DNA of 32,187 nucleotides from Paracoccaceae bacterium (GTDB taxonomy: Bacteria; Pseudomonadota; Alphaproteobacteria; Rhodobacterales; Rhodobacteraceae), in contig CACPBQ010000019.1 in assembly GCA_902632125.1 (NCBI GenBank), forward strand, positions 1 through 32,187, written 5' to 3'. Shown here piece after piece: positions 15,328 to 23,195 of this stretch (position 1 is its first letter; each line of letters begins with the position of its first letter). The position numbers were made by a program, and so were the translations under genes. Under the pieces are notes generated by a model. It was given only the letters and a program-made list of their open reading frames with translations, had not been told where the DNA came from and did not search any database.

Positions 15328-15705
15328 ATGCAGCTAACGATTTTGAGTGCGGAGATTTTAAAGTCGCAAATAGGCGCAAAAGTTGATATTTCCATTTCAT
15401 GCAATATATCGGAGCTTCCGAACTATCACTGCAATTTGATTTTGACCCAGAAAAACCAAGACTTAGGCCCTATAGGTTTTTTGCAATTTGATAGTAAAAG
15501 GCCATTGGCAAGTGCAGTGATAAGTTTAAAGGAAGACGATTTTAAAGATATCTCTGAACTCTTAAAAACTTCTCCACCAAGAAGCGCTTCAATTTTCCTT
15601 TACACTGAGGTTTATGACGAAGACTCCATAATTAGCCGGTCCATGTCCGGTGAAGCAACCACAGTTGATATCAATGATTTAAGTTGGCGGTATCCACTTA
15701 TTTAG
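15328..15705 (+). CDS. Hypothetical beta-rich protein downstream of fliA
   Basis: Not recognised. An ATG at 15286 overlaps fliA, but the ATG at 15328 follows GGAGG at four bases and gives 125 residues starting MQLTILSAEILKSQIGAKVD. The composition suggests alternating strands, with no signal peptide and no membrane segment, so it is probably cytoplasmic. It has two Cys (SCN, HCN) without a metal-motif spacing. It is the last plus-strand gene after fliA, and its stop overlaps that of the convergent gene by four bases. Probably read with the flhA series. A flagellar role is inferred from position only. Confidence 0.7.
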   Translation: MQLTILSAEILKSQIGAKVDISISCNISELPNYHCNLILTQKNQDLGPIGFLQFDSKRPLASAVISLKEDDFKDISELLKTSPPRSASIFLYTEVYDEDSIISRSMSGEATTVDINDLSWRYPLI

Positions 15706-16163
15706 CCTTTTTCTGGCTGTTCTGCTTCACTGATCTTTGCTTTTCCGTCTTCAACTAACTTTTTGGCATTTTCTTCGGTCACTTCGAGAATAGTGTCTTT
15801 GGCTAGTTTTTTTCCATTTACAGAGCTACTTTTCAGTATAGTCACTTCGACCATTTTCTCTGGTGCTTCATCGTCAAAAAGGTTGTCTATTGCTGTTTGA
15901 TCTTCATCATCCAAATCATCGAATACGTCAGTATTCTCGATTTCGTTCAAAGTGTAAATGTAAGGGTCGTGTAAAGTTGCGTACAGCTTGTTTCGCAGTA
16001 CCCAGCTTTTTGCAGACAATAAAGCGAGCTTTTTAGTGTGATTTTTTTCCGACTGCAGTGAACTGTTTATCTCGTCCAATGCATCCGAAAAAGATTGCTC
16101 TGCATATTTCATAAGTATTTTATTTCTATCTTTATGTAATTTAGGCGTTTCTTCTTGGGCCAT
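15702..16163 (-). CDS. Hypothetical acidic protein divergent from flgB
   Basis: Not recognised with confidence. The 153-residue product has a helical N-terminal half (SFSDALDEINSSLQSEKN), a very acidic middle (DVFDDLDDEDQTAIDNLFDD) and a small C-terminal module (VEVTILKSSSVNGKKL, then LEVTEENAKKLVEDGKAKIS). That module resembles the short beta-domains with V-x-G-K and AKxLVxxGxA seen in some phage structural proteins; the likeness is from memory. No signal peptide or membrane segment. GGAG precedes the ATG. It forms a single-gene unit with its own sigma-54-like promoter, back to back with flgB, which ties it to the flagellar regulon. Confidence 0.75.
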   Translation of the reverse strand: MAQEETPKLHKDRNKILMKYAEQSFSDALDEINSSLQSEKNHTKKLALLSAKSWVLRNKLYATLHDPYIYTLNEIENTDVFDDLDDEDQTAIDNLFDDEAPEKMVEVTILKSSSVNGKKLAKDTILEVTEENAKKLVEDGKAKISEAEQPEKG

Positions 16164-16182
16164 CTATCACACTCCTCTACTT

Positions 16183-16198
16183 TGGCACGCTACTTGCA
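16183..16198 (+). promoter_or_regulatory. Sigma-54 promoter for flgBCD
   Basis: TGGCACGCTACTTGCA matches the sigma-54 consensus at every conserved position. The start would be near 16209. The ATG at 16155 that opens the longest flgB frame lies upstream of it, so translation must start later. Its -12 box shares TTGCAA (16194-16199) with the opposing promoter. Confidence 0.85.
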
Positions 16199-16210
16199 AT
16201 ATTTGAACCA
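16195..16210 (-). promoter_or_regulatory. Sigma-54 promoter for the acidic-protein gene
   Basis: The minus strand reads TGGTTCAAATATTGCA: GG and GC are at the right spacing and the -12 box is perfect. The start would be near 16185, about 22 bases before the ATG at 16163. It shares the TTGCAA -12 palindrome with the flgB promoter, so two polymerases cannot bind at once. Confidence 0.6.
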
Positions 16211-16235
16211 AATAAAACAAAAATTGGAAATAGCT

Positions 16236-16622
16236 GTGAAGTCAATCGAAAATCAACTAAAGGTACATGCCGAGGCTCTTAATTTGAGGTCTCAAAGGAA
16301 TGAAATTCTGGCGTCCAATATTGCTAACTCGGCTACTCCAAATTTTAAAGCTAAAGATTTAGATTTCGAAGCTTTGCTAAATTCACGCATGGGTTTTGGC
16401 AAAGTAAATACATCTGATGCTAGGCACTTTGATATTAGCATCGGTCCTAACGAAGAGGGCGTTAAGTTCAGACAAAATGTTACGCCTTCAAAGGATGGAA
16501 ACACAGTTGAGCTTCATGTTGAGCAATTACAATTTTCCGAAAATGTAATGCGCTATCAGACTTCTCTTGAATTTCTAAACCGAAAGATAGCCGGTCTTAT
16601 GTCGGCCATTAAAGGTGAATAA
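16236..16622 (+). CDS. flgB: Proximal rod protein FlgB
   Basis: Rod protein of 128 residues that links the MS ring to the rest of the axle. It shows LNLRSQRNEILASNIANSAT followed by PNFKAKDLDFEALL, the FlgB/rod N-terminal signature, and a C-terminal helix with MRYQTSLEFLNRKIAGLMSA. I choose the GTG at 16236: it lies downstream of the sigma-54 start near 16209, follows GGAAA at a suitable distance and gives the normal FlgB length. The in-frame ATG at 16155 would precede the promoter and add 27 residues unlike the family. First gene of flgB-flgC-flgD. Confidence 0.93.
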   Translation: MKSIENQLKVHAEALNLRSQRNEILASNIANSATPNFKAKDLDFEALLNSRMGFGKVNTSDARHFDISIGPNEEGVKFRQNVTPSKDGNTVELHVEQLQFSENVMRYQTSLEFLNRKIAGLMSAIKGE

Positions 16623-16623
16623 G

Positions 16624-17040
16624 ATGTCTGATCTCAAAAATATTTTTGATGTTGCAGCACGTGGTATGTCCGCCCAGATGGTGAGATTAAATACTGTCGC
16701 AAGTAACTTGGCGAATGCCCGCTCAGTAGCTTCATCAGAGGCTGAGGCCTATCGCGCCATAAAACCTGTCTTTAGCACTTTATATGCAGATGATCTTGAA
16801 CGCAGTGGAGTTTCCTCTGTTGATGTTGTGGATATTGTTGCTGTCGATCGAGAGCCAGAGAAAGTTTATCAGCCTGGCCATCCCAAGGCAGACAAAGATG
16901 GCTACATTTACATGGCAGCCGTAAATACGGAGGAAGAATTGGTTGAGATGCTCGAAGCATCCCGACAATACGAAAATAATGTGGAAGTTGTCAGTACACT
17001 TCGTGGACTGATGATGCGTACCATAAGCATGGGTAAATAG
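16624..17040 (+). CDS. flgC: Proximal rod protein FlgC
   Basis: Rod protein of 138 residues. The N-terminus MSDLKNIFDVAARGMSAQMV followed by NTVASNLANARSVASSE is typical of FlgC, as are VYQPGHPKADKDGYIYMAAV and the C-terminal helix EMLEASRQYENNVEVVSTLR. A GTG at 16615 is in frame, but the ATG at 16624 follows AAAGGTG and begins like the family. One base separates it from flgB. It assembles with FlgB and FlgF below the FlgG distal rod. Confidence 0.96.
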   Translation: MSDLKNIFDVAARGMSAQMVRLNTVASNLANARSVASSEAEAYRAIKPVFSTLYADDLERSGVSSVDVVDIVAVDREPEKVYQPGHPKADKDGYIYMAAVNTEEELVEMLEASRQYENNVEVVSTLRGLMMRTISMGK

Positions 17041-17048
17041 GAGTAATC

Positions 17049-17741
17049 ATGACTACCATCGATCCGAACAGCGCGCAGGCGGCACTTTTTGAAAAACTAG
17101 GCATAACAAGACAAGCTGGCACTCAAAAGGCCGCTAAAGATACCTTAGGCCAATCTGATTTTCTTAAGCTTATGACGACGCAACTTCAAAACCAAGACCC
17201 ATTTGCCCCCATGGATAATGGAGATTTTATAGCTCAAATGGCTCAGTTTTCGACTGTCACGGGCATTCAGGAAGTTAACAATTCTATTGGTCAATTGGTC
17301 GATGAATTTGATCAGGCTAGAATAGCAACAGCTTCAAACCTACTTGGACATTCTGTACTTGTTCCCGGGGATATTGGAAGAGCTGATGAAGAGGGCCAAT
17401 TACATGGTGTTCTTGATCTTCCAGAGCCAACCTTTATGACGCAGCTGACTTATTATGATGCAGAGACAAATGAGAAACTTTTCTCAGAGGATCTTGGTCC
17501 GATGGCGGCTGGCTTGGTAGGCTTCTCTTGGGGAGACATACCCCAAGATATCTTGGATTTTAATAAGCGGATTAAAATAGAAGCTTTAATTGATACTGGA
17601 AATGGTCCAGAACAGTTAAGTCCTTCCATTTACTCTAAAGTGATATCAGCCTCCGTCGGTTCTGGTGACACTAAACAAGTTTTGGTGAATGTAGAAGATT
17701 ATGGCGATATCGACGTATCCTCAGCAATCAATTTCCGATAA
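17049..17741 (+). CDS. flgD: Hook cap protein FlgD
   Basis: Scaffold that caps the growing hook while FlgE subunits add beneath it. It has 230 residues, the usual size. The N-terminal export and cap region is LGQSDFLKLMTTQLQNQDPF followed by APMDNGDFIAQMAQFSTVTG, the strongest FlgD signature. Next come a FlgD Ig/Tudor-type segment (LLGHSVLVPGDIG) and a C-terminal beta domain ending near VNVEDYGDIDVSSAINF. The cap is of normal length although the hook protein it folds is about three times the usual size. Last gene of the flgBCD unit, eight bases after flgC. Confidence 0.95.
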   Translation: MTTIDPNSAQAALFEKLGITRQAGTQKAAKDTLGQSDFLKLMTTQLQNQDPFAPMDNGDFIAQMAQFSTVTGIQEVNNSIGQLVDEFDQARIATASNLLGHSVLVPGDIGRADEEGQLHGVLDLPEPTFMTQLTYYDAETNEKLFSEDLGPMAAGLVGFSWGDIPQDILDFNKRIKIEALIDTGNGPEQLSPSIYSKVISASVGSGDTKQVLVNVEDYGDIDVSSAINFR

Positions 17742-17766
17742 TGGACCAAATTTCTAATCAATCAAT

Positions 17767-17801
17767 AAAGAATTCTTGGCATAGTTTTTGCAAAGAATTC
17801 T
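17767..17801 (+). repeat. AAAGAATTCT pair flanking the flgE promoter
   Basis: AAAGAATTCT occurs at 17767-17776 and again at 17792-17801, starting 25 bases apart. Each copy contains the 8-base palindrome AGAATTCT. The first copy ends where the -24 TGG begins and the second starts at the last base of the -12 box, so a protein bound there would overlap the polymerase site. Confidence 0.5.
17777..17792 (+). promoter_or_regulatory. Sigma-54 promoter for flgEF
   Basis: TGGCATAGTTTTTGCA matches the consensus in both boxes. The start would be near 17803, with AGGAG before the flgE ATG at 17831. It is nearly identical to the flgG promoter, including the spacer (TGGCATAGTYTTTGC). Confidence 0.85.
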
Positions 17802-17830
17802 CTAATCAAAGACCGTAACAGGAGTTAAAT

Positions 17831-20800
17831 ATGTCTTTTTATACAGCATTGACCGGCTTGAAAGGCGCACAAACAGATATAGCCACAACCTCTAACAACA
17901 TTGCAAATGTTGGTTCTAGCGGATTTAAGAAAAGCCGCGCTGAATTTGGAGATATTTTTGGTTCGACACCTTTGCAAACAAATACAATAGGTGCGGGTAC
18001 GGCAACGAAATCTATAAAACAACAATTTTCTCAGGGTAACATAAGCCAGTCAACAAATACGTTGGACATGGCTGTTTCTGGTCAGGGTTTTTTCGCTCTT
18101 AAAGGTGGCGGTAATGCTGGTCAAACTGTGTTTACGCGGAACGGTTCTTTTGAAGTTAATGATGAAGGTTTTATAGTTGATAGTAACGGTCAATTTTTAC
18201 TAGGCTATCCTGTTGATAACGATGGGTCGGTTGCTGATAAAACATTAGAAGGTGCAGTTCAAATGCAGCTAGCCGCTTCTTTTGGTGACCCTGTTGCAAC
18301 GAAAAAAATCAACGCAGGTGTTAACTTGCCTTCAGATGCACCAGTAATAGCAGCAAACGTCGCATTTGATGCAAATGACGCAAAAACTTATTCTGCATCG
18401 TCATCGGTAACTATTTTTGATAACGGTGGAAACCCAAAATCGGCTACAGTTTTCTATATTAAATCACAAAATCCAACTGACGCAGATCAAACATTTAAAT
18501 ATTCTACAAAAATGTTTGTTGATGGCGTTGAAATTAAGCCTCAGTTAACACGGGCAACCGACACGAGGGGTGTGACCCAGTTTATCGATAAATTTGGACA
18601 GAAAACAACAGCTCCAACAGAAATTAATCCCGCGTATATTTTAGAGGGTAAAGGTTCGCCGCTTTATAAGGCAGATGATCTTGGTGAGGCTACAAAGTCA
18701 ACGCCGGCAATGCTTACCGGTTTAGGCCTTGAGGCATTTTTGGGTGATGGAAAAACAGTAGAAATAGTGACGGATCCAATGCAGTTCAAACGGACCATGG
18801 AATACCAGGCACTTGCAAATATAGATCCACCGGTGCCTGGGACATTTTGGGGCAAAGACTTTTTACTCGTCGATGTAGACAATAGTGGTCCTGTTTCGAT
18901 TAATATCCCACCTGGGACATATACCGGTGTGCAGTTGGCTGATGCCGCTGAAGTGGCATTGCGAGATGCTTTTGGCGACGATAAAATGGTTCAACTTACA
19001 GCTGGGGTCGATAATACATTTTCTATTGATTTTAAGAAAGCATCTGGCGACGGAAAATCCACAGGATTACCTTCTCCAATTGTTGTTGATCTTCATGATG
19101 ACACATTTGTTACAACTACTCCTGAAAACGGCATGACAATGGATACATTTCTCAGTCACGCACAGCGTTTAATTACCGATCAATTGAATGGTTATATTCA
19201 GGATCCAAATGACGCTGACGGTGTTGATGCAACAAAAGTAGATAATATTGGCGCAGATGGGAAATTATTTAAGAAGGTGGTTGGCGCAGCTATTAATAAA
19301 CAAGCCGTGCCGCTCAAATTTGATGTAATTAAAGTGAACCACACAAACGCAGATAGTGGCGGTACAGTTGAGAGATACCTTGGATATTCCAACGTAGCTA
19401 ATCAGCCTTTTATTAAAGCTTATGATAAATTGTTTCGTCAACAAGGTGCTGGTTTTGATGGAGCGATAGCTAATAATGGAACTGATGGCTCAATTAAAGC
19501 GATTGAAGTTGATGCTGATGGCTTTCTGACAGTTACAATCAATGGTGAAATAGCTGGCGATATGGAAGTCCTACGTTTTCAGCAGAATGCTACCGATGCA
19601 AAAAAAGAAGAGTTAATTGCAATGTTTGGCTCAAACGATATTGCAATTAAAAAGACTAGCACCATAGTTGATGCTGCTGATGGCGGTGATAAAGATACAC
19701 AATATCAACTTGATTTTATTGTACCTGGCGGAGCACTTCCAGTGATAGGGGACCAAAGTCCAATTTCCATTCTGGCAAAACCTTCGGATTTTATTGAAGC
19801 GTACCTAGAAGATACGGAAGGTTTAGTTGAAGGGGTTAAGGAAGTTTTTTACTCAAATAAAATTGTAGTAAGAGAAATTGGAGATTCTGCAAAACGAAAT
19901 GCGGCAGATGAAGCTGCGGCTTTTGCGGGTTTTGCAACTACTACAGCTGGCGTTAATCTTGCTGCCTATGGCCTTAATGCAGTTACTGAAACAATGAATT
20001 GGGTAGATGATCGTGATCCTTCAGTAAAAATTGGCTATGATGAAACCAATCAACGGCTGACTTTTGATGGCGTTAATACGGCACTTGGCAAGGGTACGGG
20101 CGTAGGCTTTGATACCTTTACTGTGTACAGTAAAAAATTAGATGCCGGGAAAAATCGATTAGGTATTCCTGCGTTGGGAGAAAACCCCGAAATTAGCCTC
20201 AAAACTGATAATTTACTTCTCGGGGACGCATTTGTTAATGTTGGGCCAGAGGTGCGCCAAAATAACAAGCGCTACGGCATGGAAGTTGAATTCGATACTG
20301 TGAACAATGTCTTTAATATAAGCAGTGGTTCGACTGGGGAAGCTTTGGCTGGTGGCTCTGTCGTTGGTGTTGATTTGGCTCAAAATGCTTCTAGCGTTGC
20401 TGTTGGTCGGTTCAATTTAACTTTAGTGGGCGAGAAAGATCCAACTGACGCTGCGGATTTTGAAGCCAATAAGATAGGCAAAGGCGCAAACCAAATTATG
20501 GGTTTCCCTAGAGAGGGAATTGAGGGTTACAGAGAGCCGACAGGTCTTGTGTCAAAACCTGCTGTAGTGGTGGGCCTTGAAGGTCTTATGGATATGACCC
20601 AACCGTTTACTGTCACTACTTTAGCAAATGAAAATGTTTTCAACGTGGTTGTAGGTGGCGTGAGTGCATCGATCGCAATTCCTGAAGGAAACTACAAAGG
20701 TGAAACTCTTGCCGTCGCCCTTGAAGAGCGTATTAATTCGATGAAGAACCCAATTTCTGGACAGTCTGTTGGCGGTGTAGATGTAAAATATGATGCCGTT

Positions 20801-21568
20801 GCTAATAATTTCACGTTTACCACCGCGACGACGGGTGAAGGAAATACACTTGCAATTAATGGGGCCTTGAAATTTGGTCTAAAAGACATTCCGCTCGGTT
20901 TGGGTGAAACAACCATGGTCAGGCAACCTGTTCAGGCGACAGATGAGTTGGGACGTCCACTCTTCATTTCTCCTGCGGGTGAGATTGTTGCTAATAACCA
21001 GGATTTTGCGGATAATATGGTAGAAAATTTCTTTCCACTTTATTTGGATGAGGGTGAGCTTACCTTTGATCGTGACGGGAAGATTGTCAGCCCGATAACG
21101 GATGTTACTTACGCCGGCGGTTTGACAGAACTTACCTTGGACTTTTCGACTGCAACTCAGCTGGACCAACCATTTTCTGCTAGAGATGTAACTCAGGATG
21201 GGTTTTCGGCTGGTCGTCTTACAAACCTTGAAATTGACAATTATGGTAACGTGCAGGCTGGATACTCAAATGGTCAAAATGTAATTTTAGGTAAAATAAT
21301 GCTGGCTAGTTTTGCGAGTGAAAGTGGGTTAAAGCAAATTGGTAATTCGACCTTTATCGCAACAGCGGCGAGTGGTGATCCAGAGCTAGGTGAAGGTGCT
21401 GAGGATGGGTTTGGGCAGATCTTGTCTGGCTCAATCGAACGGTCCAACGTGGATATTACGGAGGAGTTGGTAAACTTAATCACTTCTCAACGTAACTATC
21501 AGGCTGCTGCGAAAGCTATTGAGACCTCGACCAGTATGACCCAAACTATTATCAACATCCGAAGTTAA
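17831..21568 (+). CDS. flgE: Giant flagellar hook protein FlgE
   Basis: Hook subunit of 1245 residues, about three times the usual 400. The D0/D1 ends are canonical: MSFYTALTGLKGAQTDIATT, then SNNIANVGSSGFKKSRAEFG and FALKGGGNAGQTVFTRNGSF at the front; GLKQIGNSTFIATAASGDPE, then LSGSIERSNVDITEELVNLI and RNYQAAAKAIE at the back. The middle, about residues 170-1090, is extra outer-domain sequence. Two parts of it are alike: about 344-425 (SINIPPGTYTGVQLADAAEV) and 937-1010 (SIAIPEGNYKGETLAVALEE), each followed by a strand-rich stretch ending in a short Gly-rich motif. No cysteine is seen and the frame is unbroken. AGGAG precedes the ATG. First gene of flgE-flgF. Confidence 0.96.
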   Translation: MSFYTALTGLKGAQTDIATTSNNIANVGSSGFKKSRAEFGDIFGSTPLQTNTIGAGTATKSIKQQFSQGNISQSTNTLDMAVSGQGFFALKGGGNAGQTVFTRNGSFEVNDEGFIVDSNGQFLLGYPVDNDGSVADKTLEGAVQMQLAASFGDPVATKKINAGVNLPSDAPVIAANVAFDANDAKTYSASSSVTIFDNGGNPKSATVFYIKSQNPTDADQTFKYSTKMFVDGVEIKPQLTRATDTRGVTQFIDKFGQKTTAPTEINPAYILEGKGSPLYKADDLGEATKSTPAMLTGLGLEAFLGDGKTVEIVTDPMQFKRTMEYQALANIDPPVPGTFWGKDFLLVDVDNSGPVSINIPPGTYTGVQLADAAEVALRDAFGDDKMVQLTAGVDNTFSIDFKKASGDGKSTGLPSPIVVDLHDDTFVTTTPENGMTMDTFLSHAQRLITDQLNGYIQDPNDADGVDATKVDNIGADGKLFKKVVGAAINKQAVPLKFDVIKVNHTNADSGGTVERYLGYSNVANQPFIKAYDKLFRQQGAGFDGAIANNGTDGSIKAIEVDADGFLTVTINGEIAGDMEVLRFQQNATDAKKEELIAMFGSNDIAIKKTSTIVDAADGGDKDTQYQLDFIVPGGALPVIGDQSPISILAKPSDFIEAYLEDTEGLVEGVKEVFYSNKIVVREIGDSAKRNAADEAAAFAGFATTTAGVNLAAYGLNAVTETMNWVDDRDPSVKIGYDETNQRLTFDGVNTALGKGTGVGFDTFTVYSKKLDAGKNRLGIPALGENPEISLKTDNLLLGDAFVNVGPEVRQNNKRYGMEVEFDTVNNVFNISSGSTGEALAGGSVVGVDLAQNASSVAVGRFNLTLVGEKDPTDAADFEANKIGKGANQIMGFPREGIEGYREPTGLVSKPAVVVGLEGLMDMTQPFTVTTLANENVFNVVVGGVSASIAIPEGNYKGETLAVALEERINSMKNPISGQSVGGVDVKYDAVANNFTFTTATTGEGNTLAINGALKFGLKDIPLGLGETTMVRQPVQATDELGRPLFISPAGEIVANNQDFADNMVENFFPLYLDEGELTFDRDGKIVSPITDVTYAGGLTELTLDFSTATQLDQPFSARDVTQDGFSAGRLTNLEIDNYGNVQAGYSNGQNVILGKIMLASFASESGLKQIGNSTFIATAASGDPELGEGAEDGFGQILSGSIERSNVDITEELVNLITSQRNYQAAAKAIETSTSMTQTIINIRS

Positions 21569-21588
21569 TTTTTACGTCGGCTTAAGTT

Positions 21589-22344
21589 ATGGATAGGCTC
21601 GCTCAAACGGCATTAAGTGCTATCAGGCAAATGCAGGATAATAAGTTTGATCTTGCCAATAACTTAGCTAACATAAATGTTCCTGGATTTAGGAAAGACT
21701 TGCCCAACGAGGGAAATGCTGGATTTCTTAAAGAGTTAGATAAGGTTTCAGCGAAAGTTTTGCCTTTGGAAACCGATCGGCGTTTATTTTCTAATGAGTC
21801 TGGGAGTTTACAAAATACTGGATTGGAAACGGACGTAGCAGTCTTAAATGAAGGATTTTTCTACATACAACCAGAAAATGGTCAGGTTGCTCTTTCAAGG
21901 CGTGGCGATTTGGGCGTGAATGCTCAGAATCAGTTGGTAAATGGGGTCGGAGACCTGGTGTTATCCGATGGGTTAGAACCCATTCTTCTCCCCAATTTTA
22001 CATCAATGAGTATCACAGATATTGGCGAAGTATTAGTTCAGCAGCCAGGGGTTCCTGATGGTGAACTTACGAGTGTTGGCTTTATTGGATCGACGACGAG
22101 CCAACTCGAACAGCTCATAAAAAGTCTAGACGGAAACATACGAAAAATTGATGGTACGGTTCCCGATCCAGATCAAACTGGGAAGTTTGGCCAAGGATAC
22201 TTAGAATCTTCAAATGTGAATGCAATTGAAGAGCTCATTCGGAACATTGATATGCAGCGCCAATTCGAAATTAATGTTAAATTAATTAAAAAGGCCAGTG
22301 ACTTGGATAGTGCTGGTGCAAAATTAATGGACTTACCGACCTAA
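21589..22344 (+). CDS. flgF: Proximal rod protein FlgF
   Basis: Rod protein of 251 residues. It has the rod N-terminus (DRLAQTALSAIRQMQDNKFD, then LANNLANINVPGFRKDL), the middle motif NEGFFYIQPENGQVALSRRG, and a characteristic FlgF C-terminus: GYLESSNVNAIEELIRNIDM, QRQFEINVKLIKKASDLD and AGAKLMDL. It starts 20 bases after flgE with only a weak ribosome-binding site, so translation may depend on flgE. flgG has its own promoter in the gap that follows. Confidence 0.94.
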   Translation: MDRLAQTALSAIRQMQDNKFDLANNLANINVPGFRKDLPNEGNAGFLKELDKVSAKVLPLETDRRLFSNESGSLQNTGLETDVAVLNEGFFYIQPENGQVALSRRGDLGVNAQNQLVNGVGDLVLSDGLEPILLPNFTSMSITDIGEVLVQQPGVPDGELTSVGFIGSTTSQLEQLIKSLDGNIRKIDGTVPDPDQTGKFGQGYLESSNVNAIEELIRNIDMQRQFEINVKLIKKASDLDSAGAKLMDLPT

Positions 22345-22353
22345 TTGAAAATT

Positions 22354-22369
22354 TGGCATAGTCTTTGCT
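22354..22369 (+). promoter_or_regulatory. Sigma-54 promoter for flgGHIJKL
   Basis: TGGCATAGTCTTTGCT fits the consensus in both boxes and lies in the 55-base gap between flgF and flgG. The start would be near 22380, leaving GAGGGG before the flgG ATG at 22400. Confidence 0.82.
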
Positions 22370-22399
22370 CTTAAATATTAAATCAAGAGGGGCAAAAAA

Positions 22400-23188
22400 A
22401 TGTCAACATCAGCAATGCACGTCGCCAAAACTGGTCTCAATGCTCAACAATATAAGATGCAAGTCATTGCCAATAATCTGGCAAACGTAAACACAACAGG
22501 GTTCAAGCGCGACAGAGCAAACTTTGAATCTCTTTTTTATCAAATTATCAAAACAGCTGGAGCTCAAACTGCAGACGACACGGCACTTACCTCACCTCTT
22601 GCCGTAGGTACTGGGGTTAAAGTTGTAAGTACTCAAAAGTTATTCACGCAGGGTGGCCTCGTGAGTACTGATAATTCTCTGGATCTAGCGATCGATGGTC
22701 AGGGATTTTTTCAGGCGCTGCTTCCAGATGGAAGAGTAGGGTACACAAGATCAGGTATTTTATCTCGAAACGCTGAGGGTGTGCTAACCACAACCAGTGG
22801 ATATGTTTTACAACCCCAAATTCAGCTACCTGCTGATGCTACAAGTATAAATGTATCTACCACCGGTATAGTGAGTGTAACTGAACCAGGAAATGATATA
22901 GCGCAGGAAGTTGGGCAAATCAACATAGCAAACTTTAGTAATCCACGCGGATTAACCCCAATTGGTGAAAACTTTTTTGTGCCCTCTGCTGAAAGTGGCG
23001 TTGCTCAGGAGGGTGCTCCTTTGGATGGCGGATTCGGTAAAGTACTCCAAGGGTATGTAGAGAGTTCAAATGTTAACGTGGTTCAACAGTTAGTTGATAT
23101 GATTGAAACCCAACGGGCTTATGAAGTTAGTTCTAAATCAATAACTGCAGTAGATGAAATGATGCAATTCATTTCTCGAAACTTATAG
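22400..23188 (+). CDS. flgG: Distal rod protein FlgG
   Basis: Distal rod subunit of 262 residues, the family's standard length. N-terminus: AMHVAKTGLNAQQYKMQVIA, then NNLANVNTTGFKRDRANFES. Middle: LAIDGQGFFQALLPDGRVGY and TRSGILSRNAEG. C-terminus: LQGYVESSNVNVVQQLVDMI followed by ETQRAYEVSSKSITAVDEMM. All are diagnostic of FlgG. The rod passes through the P and L rings made by FlgI and FlgH, encoded just downstream. GAGGGG precedes the ATG. Confidence 0.97.
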   Translation: MSTSAMHVAKTGLNAQQYKMQVIANNLANVNTTGFKRDRANFESLFYQIIKTAGAQTADDTALTSPLAVGTGVKVVSTQKLFTQGGLVSTDNSLDLAIDGQGFFQALLPDGRVGYTRSGILSRNAEGVLTTTSGYVLQPQIQLPADATSINVSTTGIVSVTEPGNDIAQEVGQINIANFSNPRGLTPIGENFFVPSAESGVAQEGAPLDGGFGKVLQGYVESSNVNVVQQLVDMIETQRAYEVSSKSITAVDEMMQFISRNL

Positions 23189-23195
23189 GTGAATT

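Noticed and set aside
16155-16235. 27-residue N-terminal extension of FlgB
   Set aside because: It spans the sigma-54 promoter and would begin before the transcript start; the residues do not resemble FlgB.
20879-21169. Open frames opposite flgE, flgI, flgK and other large genes
   Set aside because: They lie wholly within recognised genes on the other strand or in another frame, show no domain pattern and have no promoter or ribosome-binding site.
17831-21568. Giant flgE as a gene fusion or assembly artefact
   Set aside because: The frame is continuous, both FlgE ends are intact and in the right order, promoter and ribosome-binding site are normal, and composition does not change. FlgK in the same cluster is enlarged too.
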